Under the pieces are notes generated by a model that worked only from the letters and a program-made list of their open reading frames with translations, ran no database searches and was not told the origin of the DNA. Positions 6,629 to 16,631 of a DNA stretch of 63,832 bases are shown here, piece after piece. A program made the position numbers and the translations under genes. Within the stretch, counting starts at the first letter, position 1. Every line of letters begins with the position of its first letter. The DNA is from Treponemataceae bacterium (GTDB lineage: Bacteria > Spirochaetota > Spirochaetia > Treponematales > Treponemataceae). The stretch covers positions 1-63,832 of the forward strand of contig JAKSTU010000012.1 of NCBI GenBank assembly GCA_024402435.1. The letters are read 5' to 3'.

Positions 6629-9267
6629 TGGAAAAAAAGCCGGAAAGCAGATTCCTTAAGAATGAGTTCCGCTCAAAGAAACTTACTCTTCTTTTTCTGG
6701 TCAATGTTTCGCTGATTCTGTTGGCCGGAGTGATGATGCTTTTTCTGTCCCGTCGTGTAATCAGGGCGGAAAGGACAGAAAAGACAAAGGAATACTTTGC
6801 AGCAATCGATTCACTTAAAGTGCTGTCAGACCATTATTTTGAAAGTGAACTTCAAATTGTGGACGATTGGATTGCTTTTATCCGGAAAAGCGGTTTGGGT
6901 GTTGAAGAAACTCTTTCTTTTGCGTCCGGCGTAAATTCCCGTGATGACAGATATGTGCATCTGCTGAATCTTTCTGACTATCGGGCGCAGACACCTCTCA
7001 AAACTTACGACAAAGCTGGGGGGCCGAGAACAGGTGATGTTTCTGTTTATCTGAATGTGCTCAACAAATCAGATTCTTCCTGGAAAGAGCGCGCAGAAAT
7101 TCTTGAAAAAATGACTGACTATGAGGAAAACGCACCTGTTATCCTTTCTCGATATTGGGAAGAAATCCGGCAGAAATTCGTAATTAGTCTTGGAAAGCCT
7201 GTTGATCTTGCAGACAAAAACGGAATTGTCTCCAAATATCTTTTGCTCCGCGTAATTCCGGTTGAGAATCTAAGAGAGGAACTGAATTTTCCTACAGGAT
7301 TTGAAACGGCAGCAATTTCTTTGATTGACCGTCACGGACAATATGTGGTTCAGTCACAGTCATTTCCAGGAAAAAGTTTTGCTGAATTCATAAAAGCCAA
7401 CAATTTCCGTAATGATCCGGGAGCTTCCGGAAGTTTTGACGAAATCCTGCTTTCAAAAAAATCGGCTTCATTCATCTGCATGAATTCTTCCGGTGAAAAC
7501 TGCTGTTTTTATTATGTGCCTCTTAAGGACAATCCGGATCTTCTGCTTATCGGCATGATTCCTCTTTCGGATCTTTATCCTGCGTCAAACCATTGGAAGA
7601 CCATTCTTTGCATTTCTTTGTTTTTTATTCTTGTTGTGGGAATAAATACGCTTCTTGTCCGGAACATGTACCAGAAACTGAAAAAATCCGCTGTTGAAGC
7701 AAATCAGGCAAACGAGGCAAAGACACGGTTTCTTTCTTCAATGAGTCATGACATTCGCACGCCGATGAATGCAATAATCGGAATGACGGATCTTGCTGAA
7801 AAACACAGGAATGACCGGAAGTATGTGGACGATTGTCTTGAAAAGATCCGCCATGCGGGAAACCATCTTCTGACGCTGGTAAACGATATTCTTGACATTT
7901 CTGCAGTTGAAAGCGGCCGTATGACGCTGAATCCTTCTTCTTTTCTGTTGAGCAATCTGGCGGCAAATCTGGCGGCAATCGTAAAACCCCAGGTGATGGA
8001 AAAAAAACTGAATTTTCAGATTCATGCCCATGACGTTGATGAAGACTGTCTTTTTGCTGACGAACTCCGGCTGAATCAGATTTTTTTGAACCTTCTTTCC
8101 AATGCGATAAAATACACTCCTGAAGGTGGTCATATCTGCGTAAGTTTTTATGAAAAGCCTTCCGAACAAAGCCCTAAAAATGTTCTGCTTACTTTTGTGG
8201 TTGAAGACGACGGAATCGGCATGACAAGGGAATTCCAGAAAAACATGTACGAAGCTTTTTCCCGCCAGACGGATACAAGGGTAAATACTGTTCAGGGTGC
8301 GGGGCTTGGGCTTGCAATTACAAAACAGATGGTTAACCTTTTGGGCGGCACTATTGAATGTGAAAGCGCAGAGAATGCAGGGACAAAGTTTACAGTTTCT
8401 GTTGATCTGCCTGTTGGGGATGCAGAAAAGACGGACTTGGACAATCTTGCTTCACGTATTCTTCTTGTTGATGATGATGTGATTTTCCTCAAGACAACGA
8501 AAAGTATGCTTGAAGGGCTTGGTGTTTCCGTGGATTGTGCAACTTCCGGTGAAGAATCCGTAAAAATGGTTTCTGACAGTCTTGAAAGCGGAAAAACTTA
8601 TGACCTTGTGATTATGGACCTTTATCTGCCGGTAATTGACGGAATGGAAGCAACCCGTGCAATTCACGCACTCTGCGGTGACAAAGCGCCCCGAATCGTT
8701 CTTTCTTCCTACAATCTTTCTGATGTGCAGGAAAGTGCAAGAAAGTCCGGCGTAAACGGATTTCTTGCAAAGCCGGTTTTCAAGTCAAATCTTCGCACTC
8801 TTCTCAATAATCTTCAGTCTGAAGGACGCAGAAAAAACAAGGATTTTCTTCCTGAGTACGATCTTTCCGCTCTCAAAGTTCTTGTTGCCGAAGACAATGA
8901 ACTGAACTGGATAATCATTCGGGAACTGCTCAACGAATTCAGCATTGAATCAGTGAGGGCGGCAAACGGGCAGCAGTGTCTGGAAATTCTTGCTGAAAAC
9001 AGCGGAAAACCTTTTGACCTTGTACTGATGGACGTGCAGATGCCTGTAATGAACGGAAAAGAAGCAACCCGCAGCATCCGCGCCAATCCTGATCCGGCAA
9101 TAAACAGTCTGCCCGTTGTTGCGCTTACGGCAGACGCTTTTGTAGAAGATGTGCAGGCATGTTTTGAATGCGGTATGAATGCCCATCTTGCAAAACCCAT
9201 TGATCCGAAAAAACTGGTGGAAAACCTGTACCGGTTCGGTGTTGAAAAAAATCCTCTGCAGGTCTGA
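6628..9267 (+). CDS. membrane hybrid sensor histidine kinase with two receiver domains
   Basis: 879 residues. Membrane segments at about 18-41 and 325-345 bracket a roughly 280-residue periplasmic sensor. The HisKA domain carries 'MSHDIRTPMNAI' with His374, followed by an ATPase domain with 'NLLSNAIKYTPEGG', 'DDGIGM' and 'GAGLGLAI'. Two receivers follow: the first about 607-720 (Asp near 662 in 'IMDLYLP'), the second about 748-870 (Asp near 800 in 'LMDVQMP'). Both keep the phospho-Asp. The architecture calls for an HPt partner, which is encoded just upstream on the other strand. The signal sensed is unknown. Confidence 0.9.
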   Translation: MEKKPESRFLKNEFRSKKLTLLFLVNVSLILLAGVMMLFLSRRVIRAERTEKTKEYFAAIDSLKVLSDHYFESELQIVDDWIAFIRKSGLGVEETLSFASGVNSRDDRYVHLLNLSDYRAQTPLKTYDKAGGPRTGDVSVYLNVLNKSDSSWKERAEILEKMTDYEENAPVILSRYWEEIRQKFVISLGKPVDLADKNGIVSKYLLLRVIPVENLREELNFPTGFETAAISLIDRHGQYVVQSQSFPGKSFAEFIKANNFRNDPGASGSFDEILLSKKSASFICMNSSGENCCFYYVPLKDNPDLLLIGMIPLSDLYPASNHWKTILCISLFFILVVGINTLLVRNMYQKLKKSAVEANQANEAKTRFLSSMSHDIRTPMNAIIGMTDLAEKHRNDRKYVDDCLEKIRHAGNHLLTLVNDILDISAVESGRMTLNPSSFLLSNLAANLAAIVKPQVMEKKLNFQIHAHDVDEDCLFADELRLNQIFLNLLSNAIKYTPEGGHICVSFYEKPSEQSPKNVLLTFVVEDDGIGMTREFQKNMYEAFSRQTDTRVNTVQGAGLGLAITKQMVNLLGGTIECESAENAGTKFTVSVDLPVGDAEKTDLDNLASRILLVDDDVIFLKTTKSMLEGLGVSVDCATSGEESVKMVSDSLESGKTYDLVIMDLYLPVIDGMEATRAIHALCGDKAPRIVLSSYNLSDVQESARKSGVNGFLAKPVFKSNLRTLLNNLQSEGRRKNKDFLPEYDLSALKVLVAEDNELNWIIIRELLNEFSIESVRAANGQQCLEILAENSGKPFDLVLMDVQMPVMNGKEATRSIRANPDPAINSLPVVALTADAFVEDVQACFECGMNAHLAKPIDPKKLVENLYRFGVEKNPLQV

Positions 9268-9301
9268 TTTCTTTTGCAGCAGAAAAAAGGAGTGGCTTCA
9301 T

Positions 9302-12106
9302 ATGGACATTAAACTTGATCAGATAATGGAAGCTCTGAGCAACACGGGCGTTCCGACGTTCCTGTTTTTTCCCGGCAAAAATACTCTGCTGTTTTCTTCA
9401 ATTGCGGCTTCTATGTTGGGCTGCAACGAACTTTATGACAATTCTGCCGATTTTTTCGTAAACTCTTTGATTCATCCTGATGATTGCGGGGCTTTTTCTG
9501 AGATGCTCCATAAAATGGAAAAGGGCGAAACTTCTGCAAAAACTTTTTTCCGCAAAAAGGACGGATTCTGGCAGGGACTTGCAACAATGTCCACTGTAAA
9601 ACGTGGAGATTCAAATGAGCCCATTGAAGTTTTGGGTGTGCTTGAAGAAAGGACAGAAAAAGCTGAAGACAAAGCGGTTGTTTCCTTTGACAAACACCGG
9701 TCAGGAATCCTTGCCGTTGCTGACATGGGTATGTGGAGTCTTATACTTGGGGACGGCACTCCAAGGTTCTTTATGGATGACGTTACTGCATATCTTCTTG
9801 GTGTTGAAGAAAATCTTACGCCTGAAGAAGCTTTTGCTTTCTGGGAAACCCGTGTTACTGACAAATGCCGCGAAGATGTAAAGAAATGTTCTGACAATAT
9901 TCTTGCAGGAATCCCTGATGAAGTGACTTATCCTTATGAACATCCAAGTTTGGGCACAATAACAATCCGTTGCGGCGGCGTTCTTGATGCTGATTATCCA
10001 GGACCCGGTTCAAGAATCATAGGCTATTACCAGAATATCAGCCGTTACGCAAAAGAAGTTTCAAAAGCAAAACAGCTTTCTCTGTTGAATTCAATGTTCA
10101 ACCAGATGACAGAACGTTTTCCCATGGGAATTTTTGCCTACACGCTGCCTGACCACAGAATTCTTCTGATCAATGAAGAAACTGTCAGACTTTTCGGTTT
10201 TCCTGGCATGGCAACAGGTGACTTCAAAGGCATTTTCGTAATGAACAATGTTCATCCTGAAGACAGACTGCAGGTTCGCGAACAGACTTCCAAACTTAAG
10301 GAAACCGGTGATTCTGTAGAATATTTTTTCAGAACTGTGTCTGAGGATTCAAAACCGATTTATGTCCATTGTTCAACAAAACTCTGTGCCTTTTCTGACG
10401 GAACAAAATATATTCTTTCTGCAATGAACGATATTACAGGAAATCACCTTGTGACAGAAAGACTGATTGCAGAAAAAGCAAAATACAGAGAAGTTCTTGA
10501 CAACAATGTTTATTATTCTTTTTCTGCCGATTTGACAGACGGTAAAATTACTGACAATACGGAAACCGCAGACGCGCGTTATACACTTTCTTCATTGGGA
10601 TTTCCTGCTCCTGCGGATTATGATTCTGTGAACAGAACTTTCATTGAAAAAAATCAGGTTGAGATTCTTACCCCCGGCGGAGAAACTTTTTTTACGACTG
10701 AAGGACTCAGAAAACTGTTTGCAGAAGGAAAGCGCCATGAATCAGTGGAATATTATTCAAAAGTCACTGATGAATACATACGTGTAATGCCGCTTCTGTC
10801 TGAAGATCCGGTAAGCGGTCACATAATTGCTACGATTCTTGCATACAACATAACCGAAACAAAAACTGCGGAACTGGAACAGCAGCGCATTCTTCGGGAT
10901 GCTCTTGAAAAAGCGGAACAGGCAAACCGCTCAAAAACTGTATTTCTCAACAATATGAGCCATGACATCCGCACTCCGTTGAACGCAATTACCGGCTTTC
11001 TTACACTTGCTTCGATGAAAATCCAAGATACAACGGTGGTTTCTGACTGTCTTGACCGGATTAAGAAAGCGGCTGACCAACTTCTTGGGCTCATCAACGA
11101 TGTGCTTGACATGAGCCGCATTGAATCAGGAAAAGTGAATCTTAAAGAACAAACTGTTAGTCTTTCTTCTGCAATCGATGACATTTCCGGCTTTGTTCAA
11201 TGGGATGTGCACAAGAAAAATCAGATTTTCACAGTGGAAAAGACGAATCTTGTAAATGAATTCGTAAAAAGCGACAGACTCCGGATAAATCAGATTCTGA
11301 CCAACTGCATTGGAAACGCAATCAAATACACGCCTGAATACGGAAAAATCACCGTAAAACTTGAACAACGGCCTTGCGAAAAGGAAAACTTCGGAACTTA
11401 TGTCTTCAAGATTTGTGACAACGGAATCGGTATGGACCCTGATTTTGTAAAACGGATTTTTGAACCCTTTGAACGGGAAAAAACTTCCACTGTCAGCGGC
11501 ATTGAAGGCACAGGACTTGGCATGTCCATAACAAAAAAGATTGTGGATATTATGGGCGGTACCATTACTGTTGAAAGCGAAGTCAACAGAGGCTCTGTTT
11601 TTACAATCATTCTTGAACTGCCTTTTGCAGAAACTGATGGAAAAACTGTGTCTTTATCAGAAAGCCGGAAATCTTCTTCCGAAATTGAGGTTGATTCCTC
11701 TGTACTTGCAGGAATCAGAGTGCTTGTGGTTGAAGACAATCCGCTGAACCGTGACATTGCGGTAAGAATTCTAAAAGCATTCGGGGCAGAAGTTCAGACT
11801 GCTGAAGACGGTTCTGCCGCACTTGAAAAGATTTCCCGCTCATATCCCGGGGAATTCAATGTTGTGCTTATGGATGTGCAGATGCCGGTTCTGAACGGCT
11901 ATGAAGCTACAAAGAAAATACGCAGCATGTCAGAGCGGCGGTCGGATTTTGCTGCGCTTCCGATTGTTGCAATGACGGCCAATGTTTTTGAAGATGATGC
12001 CCGCATGTGTCTTGAAGCCGGTATGAATGCGCATCTTGGAAAGCCTCTTGATGTAAAAAATGTGGTGCGCACTGTTTCGGATTTCGGACGGAGAAAATGG
12101 CATTGA
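9302..12106 (+). CDS. soluble PAS-domain hybrid sensor histidine kinase
   Basis: 934 residues from the ATG at 9302, preceded by AAAGGAG; upstream in-frame codons overlap the previous kinase and are rejected. No membrane segment is visible. The first 540 residues look like three to four PAS-like modules, for instance around residues 20-120, 270-385 and 400-520. The HisKA box 'MSHDIRTPLNAI' has His554, the ATPase domain shows 'NCIGNAIKYTPEYG', 'DNGIGM' and 'GTGLGMSI', and one receiver domain ends the protein with Asp858 in 'LMDVQMP'. It lies 34 bases after the membrane hybrid kinase and is probably in the same operon, sensing an internal signal into the same relay. Confidence 0.88.
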   Translation: MDIKLDQIMEALSNTGVPTFLFFPGKNTLLFSSIAASMLGCNELYDNSADFFVNSLIHPDDCGAFSEMLHKMEKGETSAKTFFRKKDGFWQGLATMSTVKRGDSNEPIEVLGVLEERTEKAEDKAVVSFDKHRSGILAVADMGMWSLILGDGTPRFFMDDVTAYLLGVEENLTPEEAFAFWETRVTDKCREDVKKCSDNILAGIPDEVTYPYEHPSLGTITIRCGGVLDADYPGPGSRIIGYYQNISRYAKEVSKAKQLSLLNSMFNQMTERFPMGIFAYTLPDHRILLINEETVRLFGFPGMATGDFKGIFVMNNVHPEDRLQVREQTSKLKETGDSVEYFFRTVSEDSKPIYVHCSTKLCAFSDGTKYILSAMNDITGNHLVTERLIAEKAKYREVLDNNVYYSFSADLTDGKITDNTETADARYTLSSLGFPAPADYDSVNRTFIEKNQVEILTPGGETFFTTEGLRKLFAEGKRHESVEYYSKVTDEYIRVMPLLSEDPVSGHIIATILAYNITETKTAELEQQRILRDALEKAEQANRSKTVFLNNMSHDIRTPLNAITGFLTLASMKIQDTTVVSDCLDRIKKAADQLLGLINDVLDMSRIESGKVNLKEQTVSLSSAIDDISGFVQWDVHKKNQIFTVEKTNLVNEFVKSDRLRINQILTNCIGNAIKYTPEYGKITVKLEQRPCEKENFGTYVFKICDNGIGMDPDFVKRIFEPFEREKTSTVSGIEGTGLGMSITKKIVDIMGGTITVESEVNRGSVFTIILELPFAETDGKTVSLSESRKSSSEIEVDSSVLAGIRVLVVEDNPLNRDIAVRILKAFGAEVQTAEDGSAALEKISRSYPGEFNVVLMDVQMPVLNGYEATKKIRSMSERRSDFAALPIVAMTANVFEDDARMCLEAGMNAHLGKPLDVKNVVRTVSDFGRRKWH

Positions 12107-12188
12107 AATGAAAAAATACTTCACTGCCGCCTAAATCTCCAAAATGTCAAAAATTACTAATAAAAACCGATTTTCTTTAATTTTTTAC

Positions 12189-12216
12189 TTCACAAAAAAA
12201 CAAAAAGGAATAAAAT
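12189..12216 (+). promoter_or_regulatory. candidate promoter for the GAF-HD-GYP gene
   Basis: TTCACA (12189-12194), 16-base spacer, TAAAAT (12211-12216), ten bases before the ATG at 12227, giving a leader of only three to four bases. The region is A/T-rich, so chance matches are easy. Confidence 0.35.
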
Positions 12217-12226
12217 ATAAGTTACT

Positions 12227-13456
12227 ATGGAACTTTCAGACAAAGACCCGCGGTTAAAGCGAATTGTTGACGCAGAGCGCGTTTTCAGTGAGATTCAGGA
12301 CGTTGACATTCTTTTGGAATCAATCCTTTCTGAGGCACGTAACATTGTCAACGCAGATGCAGGTTCGATTTATGTTGTTGAAGACGATCTGGTAAAGATC
12401 CGTTATGCCCAGAATGATACTCAGCAGAAACTTCTGCGTCCCGGACAGAAACTTCCTTTCAAATTCTTTTCTTATACAATTTCGCCGAATCAGATGTGCG
12501 GGTATTCAGCACTGACAAATTCTATAATCAATGAAGACGATGTTTACGCTATTTCGCCGGACAAACCCTATTCTTTCAACAAAAAATCCGATATGGTCAC
12601 CGGTTACCGTACAAAGTCAGTGTGTACAATTCCATTGAACAGCCGCGCCGGCAGTGTTCTGGGAGTTCTTCAGATCATCAATCCCATGGACAAAGACGGA
12701 AATATCATTACTTTTTCTGAAGAAGATGTGGGAGTTTTGGGCCAATATGCGGTAAGTGCAACACAGGCTTTGGAAAGAGCTTATCTTACCCGTGAGATGG
12801 TATTCCGCATGGTAGACATGGTTGCATTCCGCGATCCAAAGGAAACCGGTGCTCATGTTAACCGCGTTGCAAACTATGCTGTTGAACTTTATGACCGTTA
12901 TGCGTTCAACCACAATATCCCCATAAGTGATGCAAGCCGTTTCAGAGATACGCTCAAAATTGCGGCAATGCTTCATGATGTGGGAAAAATCGGTATTTCT
13001 GACACGATTCTTAAAAAACCCGGCAGATTCAATGATGAAGAATACGCTCTTGTTAAGGGACACACTTGCATCGGCGGGATTCTTTTCAAGAACAAGCATT
13101 CAGAAGTTGATGAAATGTCCTGCGCTGTTGCGCTGCGTCATCACGAGCGCTGGGACGGAACCGGTTATCCCGGAAAAATTCCCCTTGAAAACTACAGCAT
13201 TGAAAACCCGATCACCACTTTCGGTGAAGGGCTCAAAGGTGAAGAAATTCCTCTTGCTGCACGGATTGTTGCAGTTGCAGACGTTTTTGACGCACTGTCT
13301 TCTGTCCGTGTCTACAAACCGGCATGGGACGAAGATGATGTTCTTAAAGAAATGCATTCTCAGGCAGGAACCCAGTTTGATCCTGAACTGATTGATGTGT
13401 TCTTTGAAGTGCTTCCCAGACTCCGCGCAATTCAGGCGGAGTGGAAAGACAACTGA
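12227..13456 (+). CDS. GAF domain HD-GYP phosphodiesterase
   Basis: 409 residues. Residues about 15-185 are a GAF domain ('NADAGSIYVVEDD', 'GYRTKSVCTIPL', 'VLGVLQIINP'). Residues about 190-400 are an HD-GYP domain with His250-Asp251 in 'HDVGK', 'HHERWDGTGYPG' near 305, and 'AVADVFDAL'. Metal ligands look complete, so it should degrade c-di-GMP under control of a small molecule bound to the GAF domain. A short insertion of about 17 residues separates the GYP motif from 'LKGEEIPLAARI'. It ends 15 bases from the metH stop on the other strand. Confidence 0.88.
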   Translation: MELSDKDPRLKRIVDAERVFSEIQDVDILLESILSEARNIVNADAGSIYVVEDDLVKIRYAQNDTQQKLLRPGQKLPFKFFSYTISPNQMCGYSALTNSIINEDDVYAISPDKPYSFNKKSDMVTGYRTKSVCTIPLNSRAGSVLGVLQIINPMDKDGNIITFSEEDVGVLGQYAVSATQALERAYLTREMVFRMVDMVAFRDPKETGAHVNRVANYAVELYDRYAFNHNIPISDASRFRDTLKIAAMLHDVGKIGISDTILKKPGRFNDEEYALVKGHTCIGGILFKNKHSEVDEMSCAVALRHHERWDGTGYPGKIPLENYSIENPITTFGEGLKGEEIPLAARIVAVADVFDALSSVRVYKPAWDEDDVLKEMHSQAGTQFDPELIDVFFEVLPRLRAIQAEWKDN

Positions 13457-13471
13457 TCAGAGCATTCTGAA

Positions 13472-15991
13472 TCAGAAAATCTCCTGGGCATATTTTACGG
13501 TGTCAATTGCGTCTTTTGCGTATTTGTCCGCACCGATCATGTCTGCGTATTCCTGAGTAAGAACTGCGCCTCCTACAACCACTTTGGTTTCAGGACATGA
13601 TTCCCTGAGCAGCTTTATGGTCTCTTTCATTGCGGGCACAGTTGTTGTCATGAGCGCACTCAGTCCCACAAGTCTGATTTTGTGTTCAACGCATGTTTCC
13701 ACAATTTTTTCAGGCGGAACATCTTTTCCCAAATCAAGCACTGTAAAATCGTAGTTTTCAAGAAGCACTTTCACGATGTTTTTGCCGATGTCGTGAATGT
13801 CTCCGTGCACTGTTGCAAGAACAACTGTGCCGCGGCTTTTTCCTTTGTTCCCGGATTTTTCAAGAAGAGACTTGATTTCTTCAAAAGATGCTTTTGCGGC
13901 ATCTGCGGCCATAAGAAGCTGCGGCAGAAAAACTGTTTTCTTTTCAAAACCTTTTCCAACAATGTCAAGGCCCGGTATGAGCATGTCATTGATTATTGTC
14001 TGCGGGTCTGCTGCATTGCCGGAAGTGTTGTCCAAAAGTTCCCGGGTTATGCGGGCGGCTTCTGTTTTTAGACCGCGTACAACTGCATCAGTCAGCAGCG
14101 GGAGAGAAACTTTGTCAGTATCCGCCGGGTTTGTCCCTGCAGTTAAAGTTCCTGCCGCTGATGACGGACCTGCTGCTGTTTGTGCTGCTATAGGGGCTTT
14201 CTGGGCCGGAGCCGCATTCTGTGCAAAGTTTATGTAGCCAAGACAGTCAGGATCTTTGCCTGCAAGAAGGCAGAAAGCATACCAGGCTTTCTGTATTTCA
14301 AAGGCAAGGGGATTAATGATTGCTGCAGAAAGCCCGTTCTGCATGGCAAGTGTAAAAAAAGCGGATGTAACGAATTCCCGGTTGGGCAGACCGAACGAAA
14401 TGTTAGAAACGCCCAAAACCGTGCCAAGACCGTAATCCTTTGTACAGCGGCGTACAACTTCCAGTGTGGCAAGAGCGGCCCCCGTGTCAGAACTTACAGA
14501 CATTGTAAGTGCATCAATCAGTATGTTCTTGCGTTCAATGCCGTGTCTTTCCGCGTTTGAAAGAATTTTTTCAACAATTGCCATGCGGCCCTCTGCATCA
14601 GGTGGAATTCCTGATTCATCCAAAGTAAGGGCAACAACCACGCCGCCGTATTTTTTTACAAGCGGAAATACAGCGTCCATAACTTCCTGTTTGCCGTTTA
14701 CAGAATTGATGAGCGCTTTTCCGTTGTAGCGGCGAAGTGCGGCTTCCATTACTTCCGCACTGGATGTGTCAATCTGCAGGGGAGTGTCACAGACACTCTG
14801 AAGTTCAGTCACAACATTCACCATCATGGATTTTTCGTCAATTTCAGGGAGTCCTACGTTTACATCAAGGACTGCGGCTCCTGCTTTTACCTGTTCAAGT
14901 CCCTGCCCGATAATGTAGGGAATGTCATTCTGGCGCAGTGCTTCTTTGAACTTTTTTTTGCCTGTAGGATTGATCCGTTCCCCTATAAGAACCGGCCTGT
15001 TGCTTCCGCCCACAGCAACAGCCTTTGTGTAAGACGCGATAACCGTTGTGCTGCTTTTTTTCACTGGGGATGCAGTGCAGTCACCGACAGCTTTTACAAG
15101 GGCTTTTATGTGGGAAGGTGTGGTTCCGCAGCAACCGCCCATAATCAGTGCACCCTTTTTTGCAAAGGTCTGCATTTCTGCCGCAAATTCCTCAGGTTTT
15201 ACGTTGTAGACCGTGGCTCCGTTTACAGACTGGGGAAGACCTGCATTCGGCTTTACAATAACCGGTACGGAAGCTGATTCAAGAAGCCGTTTTACTGCAT
15301 CGGTCAGATCTTCCGGCCCGAGACCGCAGTTCAGTCCCAATGCGTCAACGCCCAAACCTTCAAGAATTGCGGTCATTACTTCAGGAGTTGCACCGGTAAG
15401 CAGACGGGATTCTTTGTCATAAACATTGGTCACGAAAATCGGAAGGTTGTCTTTGCCTGCTGCAGTACGTGCTTCTTTTGCTGCAATAACGGCGGCCTTT
15501 GTTTCGTAGGCGTCATTCATTGTTTCAATGAGAATTGCGTCCACATTGTGTGAAAGCCCCATATCAAGACTTGTTCTGAAAAGACTCACTGCGTCTTCAA
15601 AATCAAGGTCGCCCATGGGTTTAAGAAGTTTTCCGCAGGGACCGATGTCCAGTGCAACAAAACGCGGTGAGTCTGCGTCTTCTCCAAGTTCTTCTCTGAT
15701 AAGGCGTCGGGCTTCATCCGCATTTTTTACAGCCGCCCCGATGATTTCTGCAAGTTCGTCAGATGAAAATTTTGTTGTGTATGCACCGAATGTATTTGTG
15801 GCAACAATATTGCTTCCGGCGGCAAAATAGCGGTAGTGAAGATTTACAATTTTGTCAGGACTCTTCAGGTTCCAGGTTTCAGGCAACTCACCCGGCAAAA
15901 GACCTTCTGCCTGAAGAATGGAACCGGTACCGCCGTCCAAAAAAAGAAAGCCTTTTCCTAAAAGAGATTTCAAATCCGTTGTGTTTTTCAT
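13472..15991 (-). CDS. metH: cobalamin-dependent methionine synthase, core without activation domain
   Basis: 839 residues. It has the homocysteine-binding barrel (about 1-310, with 'NCGLG' and 'GGCCGTTP' giving the zinc cysteines), the methyltetrahydrofolate barrel (about 330-590, 'GERINPTGKKKFKEA'), an Ala/Pro/Thr-rich linker of about 40 residues, the cap (about 640-715) and the B12-binding Rossmann domain with 'VHGDIHDIGKN', the Asp-x-His-x-x-Gly box. Full-length E. coli MetH has about 1200 residues; the missing C-terminal reactivation domain is a separate gene immediately upstream. The enzyme makes methionine from homocysteine. Third gene of the metF operon. Confidence 0.93.
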   Translation of the reverse strand: MKNTTDLKSLLGKGFLFLDGGTGSILQAEGLLPGELPETWNLKSPDKIVNLHYRYFAAGSNIVATNTFGAYTTKFSSDELAEIIGAAVKNADEARRLIREELGEDADSPRFVALDIGPCGKLLKPMGDLDFEDAVSLFRTSLDMGLSHNVDAILIETMNDAYETKAAVIAAKEARTAAGKDNLPIFVTNVYDKESRLLTGATPEVMTAILEGLGVDALGLNCGLGPEDLTDAVKRLLESASVPVIVKPNAGLPQSVNGATVYNVKPEEFAAEMQTFAKKGALIMGGCCGTTPSHIKALVKAVGDCTASPVKKSSTTVIASYTKAVAVGGSNRPVLIGERINPTGKKKFKEALRQNDIPYIIGQGLEQVKAGAAVLDVNVGLPEIDEKSMMVNVVTELQSVCDTPLQIDTSSAEVMEAALRRYNGKALINSVNGKQEVMDAVFPLVKKYGGVVVALTLDESGIPPDAEGRMAIVEKILSNAERHGIERKNILIDALTMSVSSDTGAALATLEVVRRCTKDYGLGTVLGVSNISFGLPNREFVTSAFFTLAMQNGLSAAIINPLAFEIQKAWYAFCLLAGKDPDCLGYINFAQNAAPAQKAPIAAQTAAGPSSAAGTLTAGTNPADTDKVSLPLLTDAVVRGLKTEAARITRELLDNTSGNAADPQTIINDMLIPGLDIVGKGFEKKTVFLPQLLMAADAAKASFEEIKSLLEKSGNKGKSRGTVVLATVHGDIHDIGKNIVKVLLENYDFTVLDLGKDVPPEKIVETCVEHKIRLVGLSALMTTTVPAMKETIKLLRESCPETKVVVGGAVLTQEYADMIGADKYAKDAIDTVKYAQEIF

Positions 15992-16004
15992 GAGTGCCTC
16001 GATT

Positions 16005-16628
16005 TTATGCCTTCTGAATTCCGATGAAGGCAGTAACTGATTTTTCCGGAGCCATTATCAATGTGTTCATAAGTGTAAGCCCGATTTTTCTGCAGTCAAG
16101 AAATCTGAAAAAATCTTTCTGAACTTCCAGATTTACATCACCGAAACCGGGACTGAATCTTGGTTTTGTGCTGCCGCCTTTTTTGTTTTGCTCCGCGCTG
16201 ATTTCTCCATTGAACAGATCTACAAGGCTTTCTGCAAACATTGCGCCTGCTGCCTGAAGAACGCTTGCTTCTGCGGGGGCTGCGGCCTGTGCTCTTCTGA
16301 TGAAGGTGTCAACCATGGGACCGATTGTGGCGGCAAAAAGCACAGCCTGTGTGCAGTCACGCAGATTGCGGCTCAAGTCTTTGGAGCGGACTTCAAAGCA
16401 GAATTGTGAATTGCGGTAAAAACTGCATACATCTTCTTTTACGGCAAGATCAAAAAAATCATAAACCACCCGCGGCATTATAATCCGTGACAAATCTTTT
16501 ATTGCTTTGTCCGCCATAAAATCTGTCTGAAAATCCGGAGTGTCAACGCGACGTATCCCCAGATACCGGAACAGTTCCTTCTTGTTTGCCGGTACTTTTG
16601 CGGCATCAGGGCAGAAAAACTGGCTCAT
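16005..16628 (-). CDS. stand-alone methionine synthase activation domain protein
   Basis: 207 residues. The C-terminal part has 'KPRFSPGFGD', matching the Arg-x-x-x-Gly-Tyr region of the MetH AdoMet-binding activation domain, followed by 'IGLTLMNTLIMAPEKSVTAFIG', the usual end of that domain. It should bind S-adenosylmethionine and help methylate oxidised cob(II)alamin to restore MetH. It lies between metF and metH, three bases after metF and 13 before metH, so supply in equal amounts is likely. The split form is known in other bacteria such as Thermotoga. Confidence 0.85.
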   Translation of the reverse strand: MSQFFCPDAAKVPANKKELFRYLGIRRVDTPDFQTDFMADKAIKDLSRIIMPRVVYDFFDLAVKEDVCSFYRNSQFCFEVRSKDLSRNLRDCTQAVLFAATIGPMVDTFIRRAQAAAPAEASVLQAAGAMFAESLVDLFNGEISAEQNKKGGSTKPRFSPGFGDVNLEVQKDFFRFLDCRKIGLTLMNTLIMAPEKSVTAFIGIQKA

Positions 16629-16631
16629 GAA

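Noticed and set aside
12617..13099. 160-residue minus-strand frame opposite the GAF-HD-GYP gene
   Set aside because: Shadow of a gene with clear catalytic motifs; no ribosome-binding site or family match.
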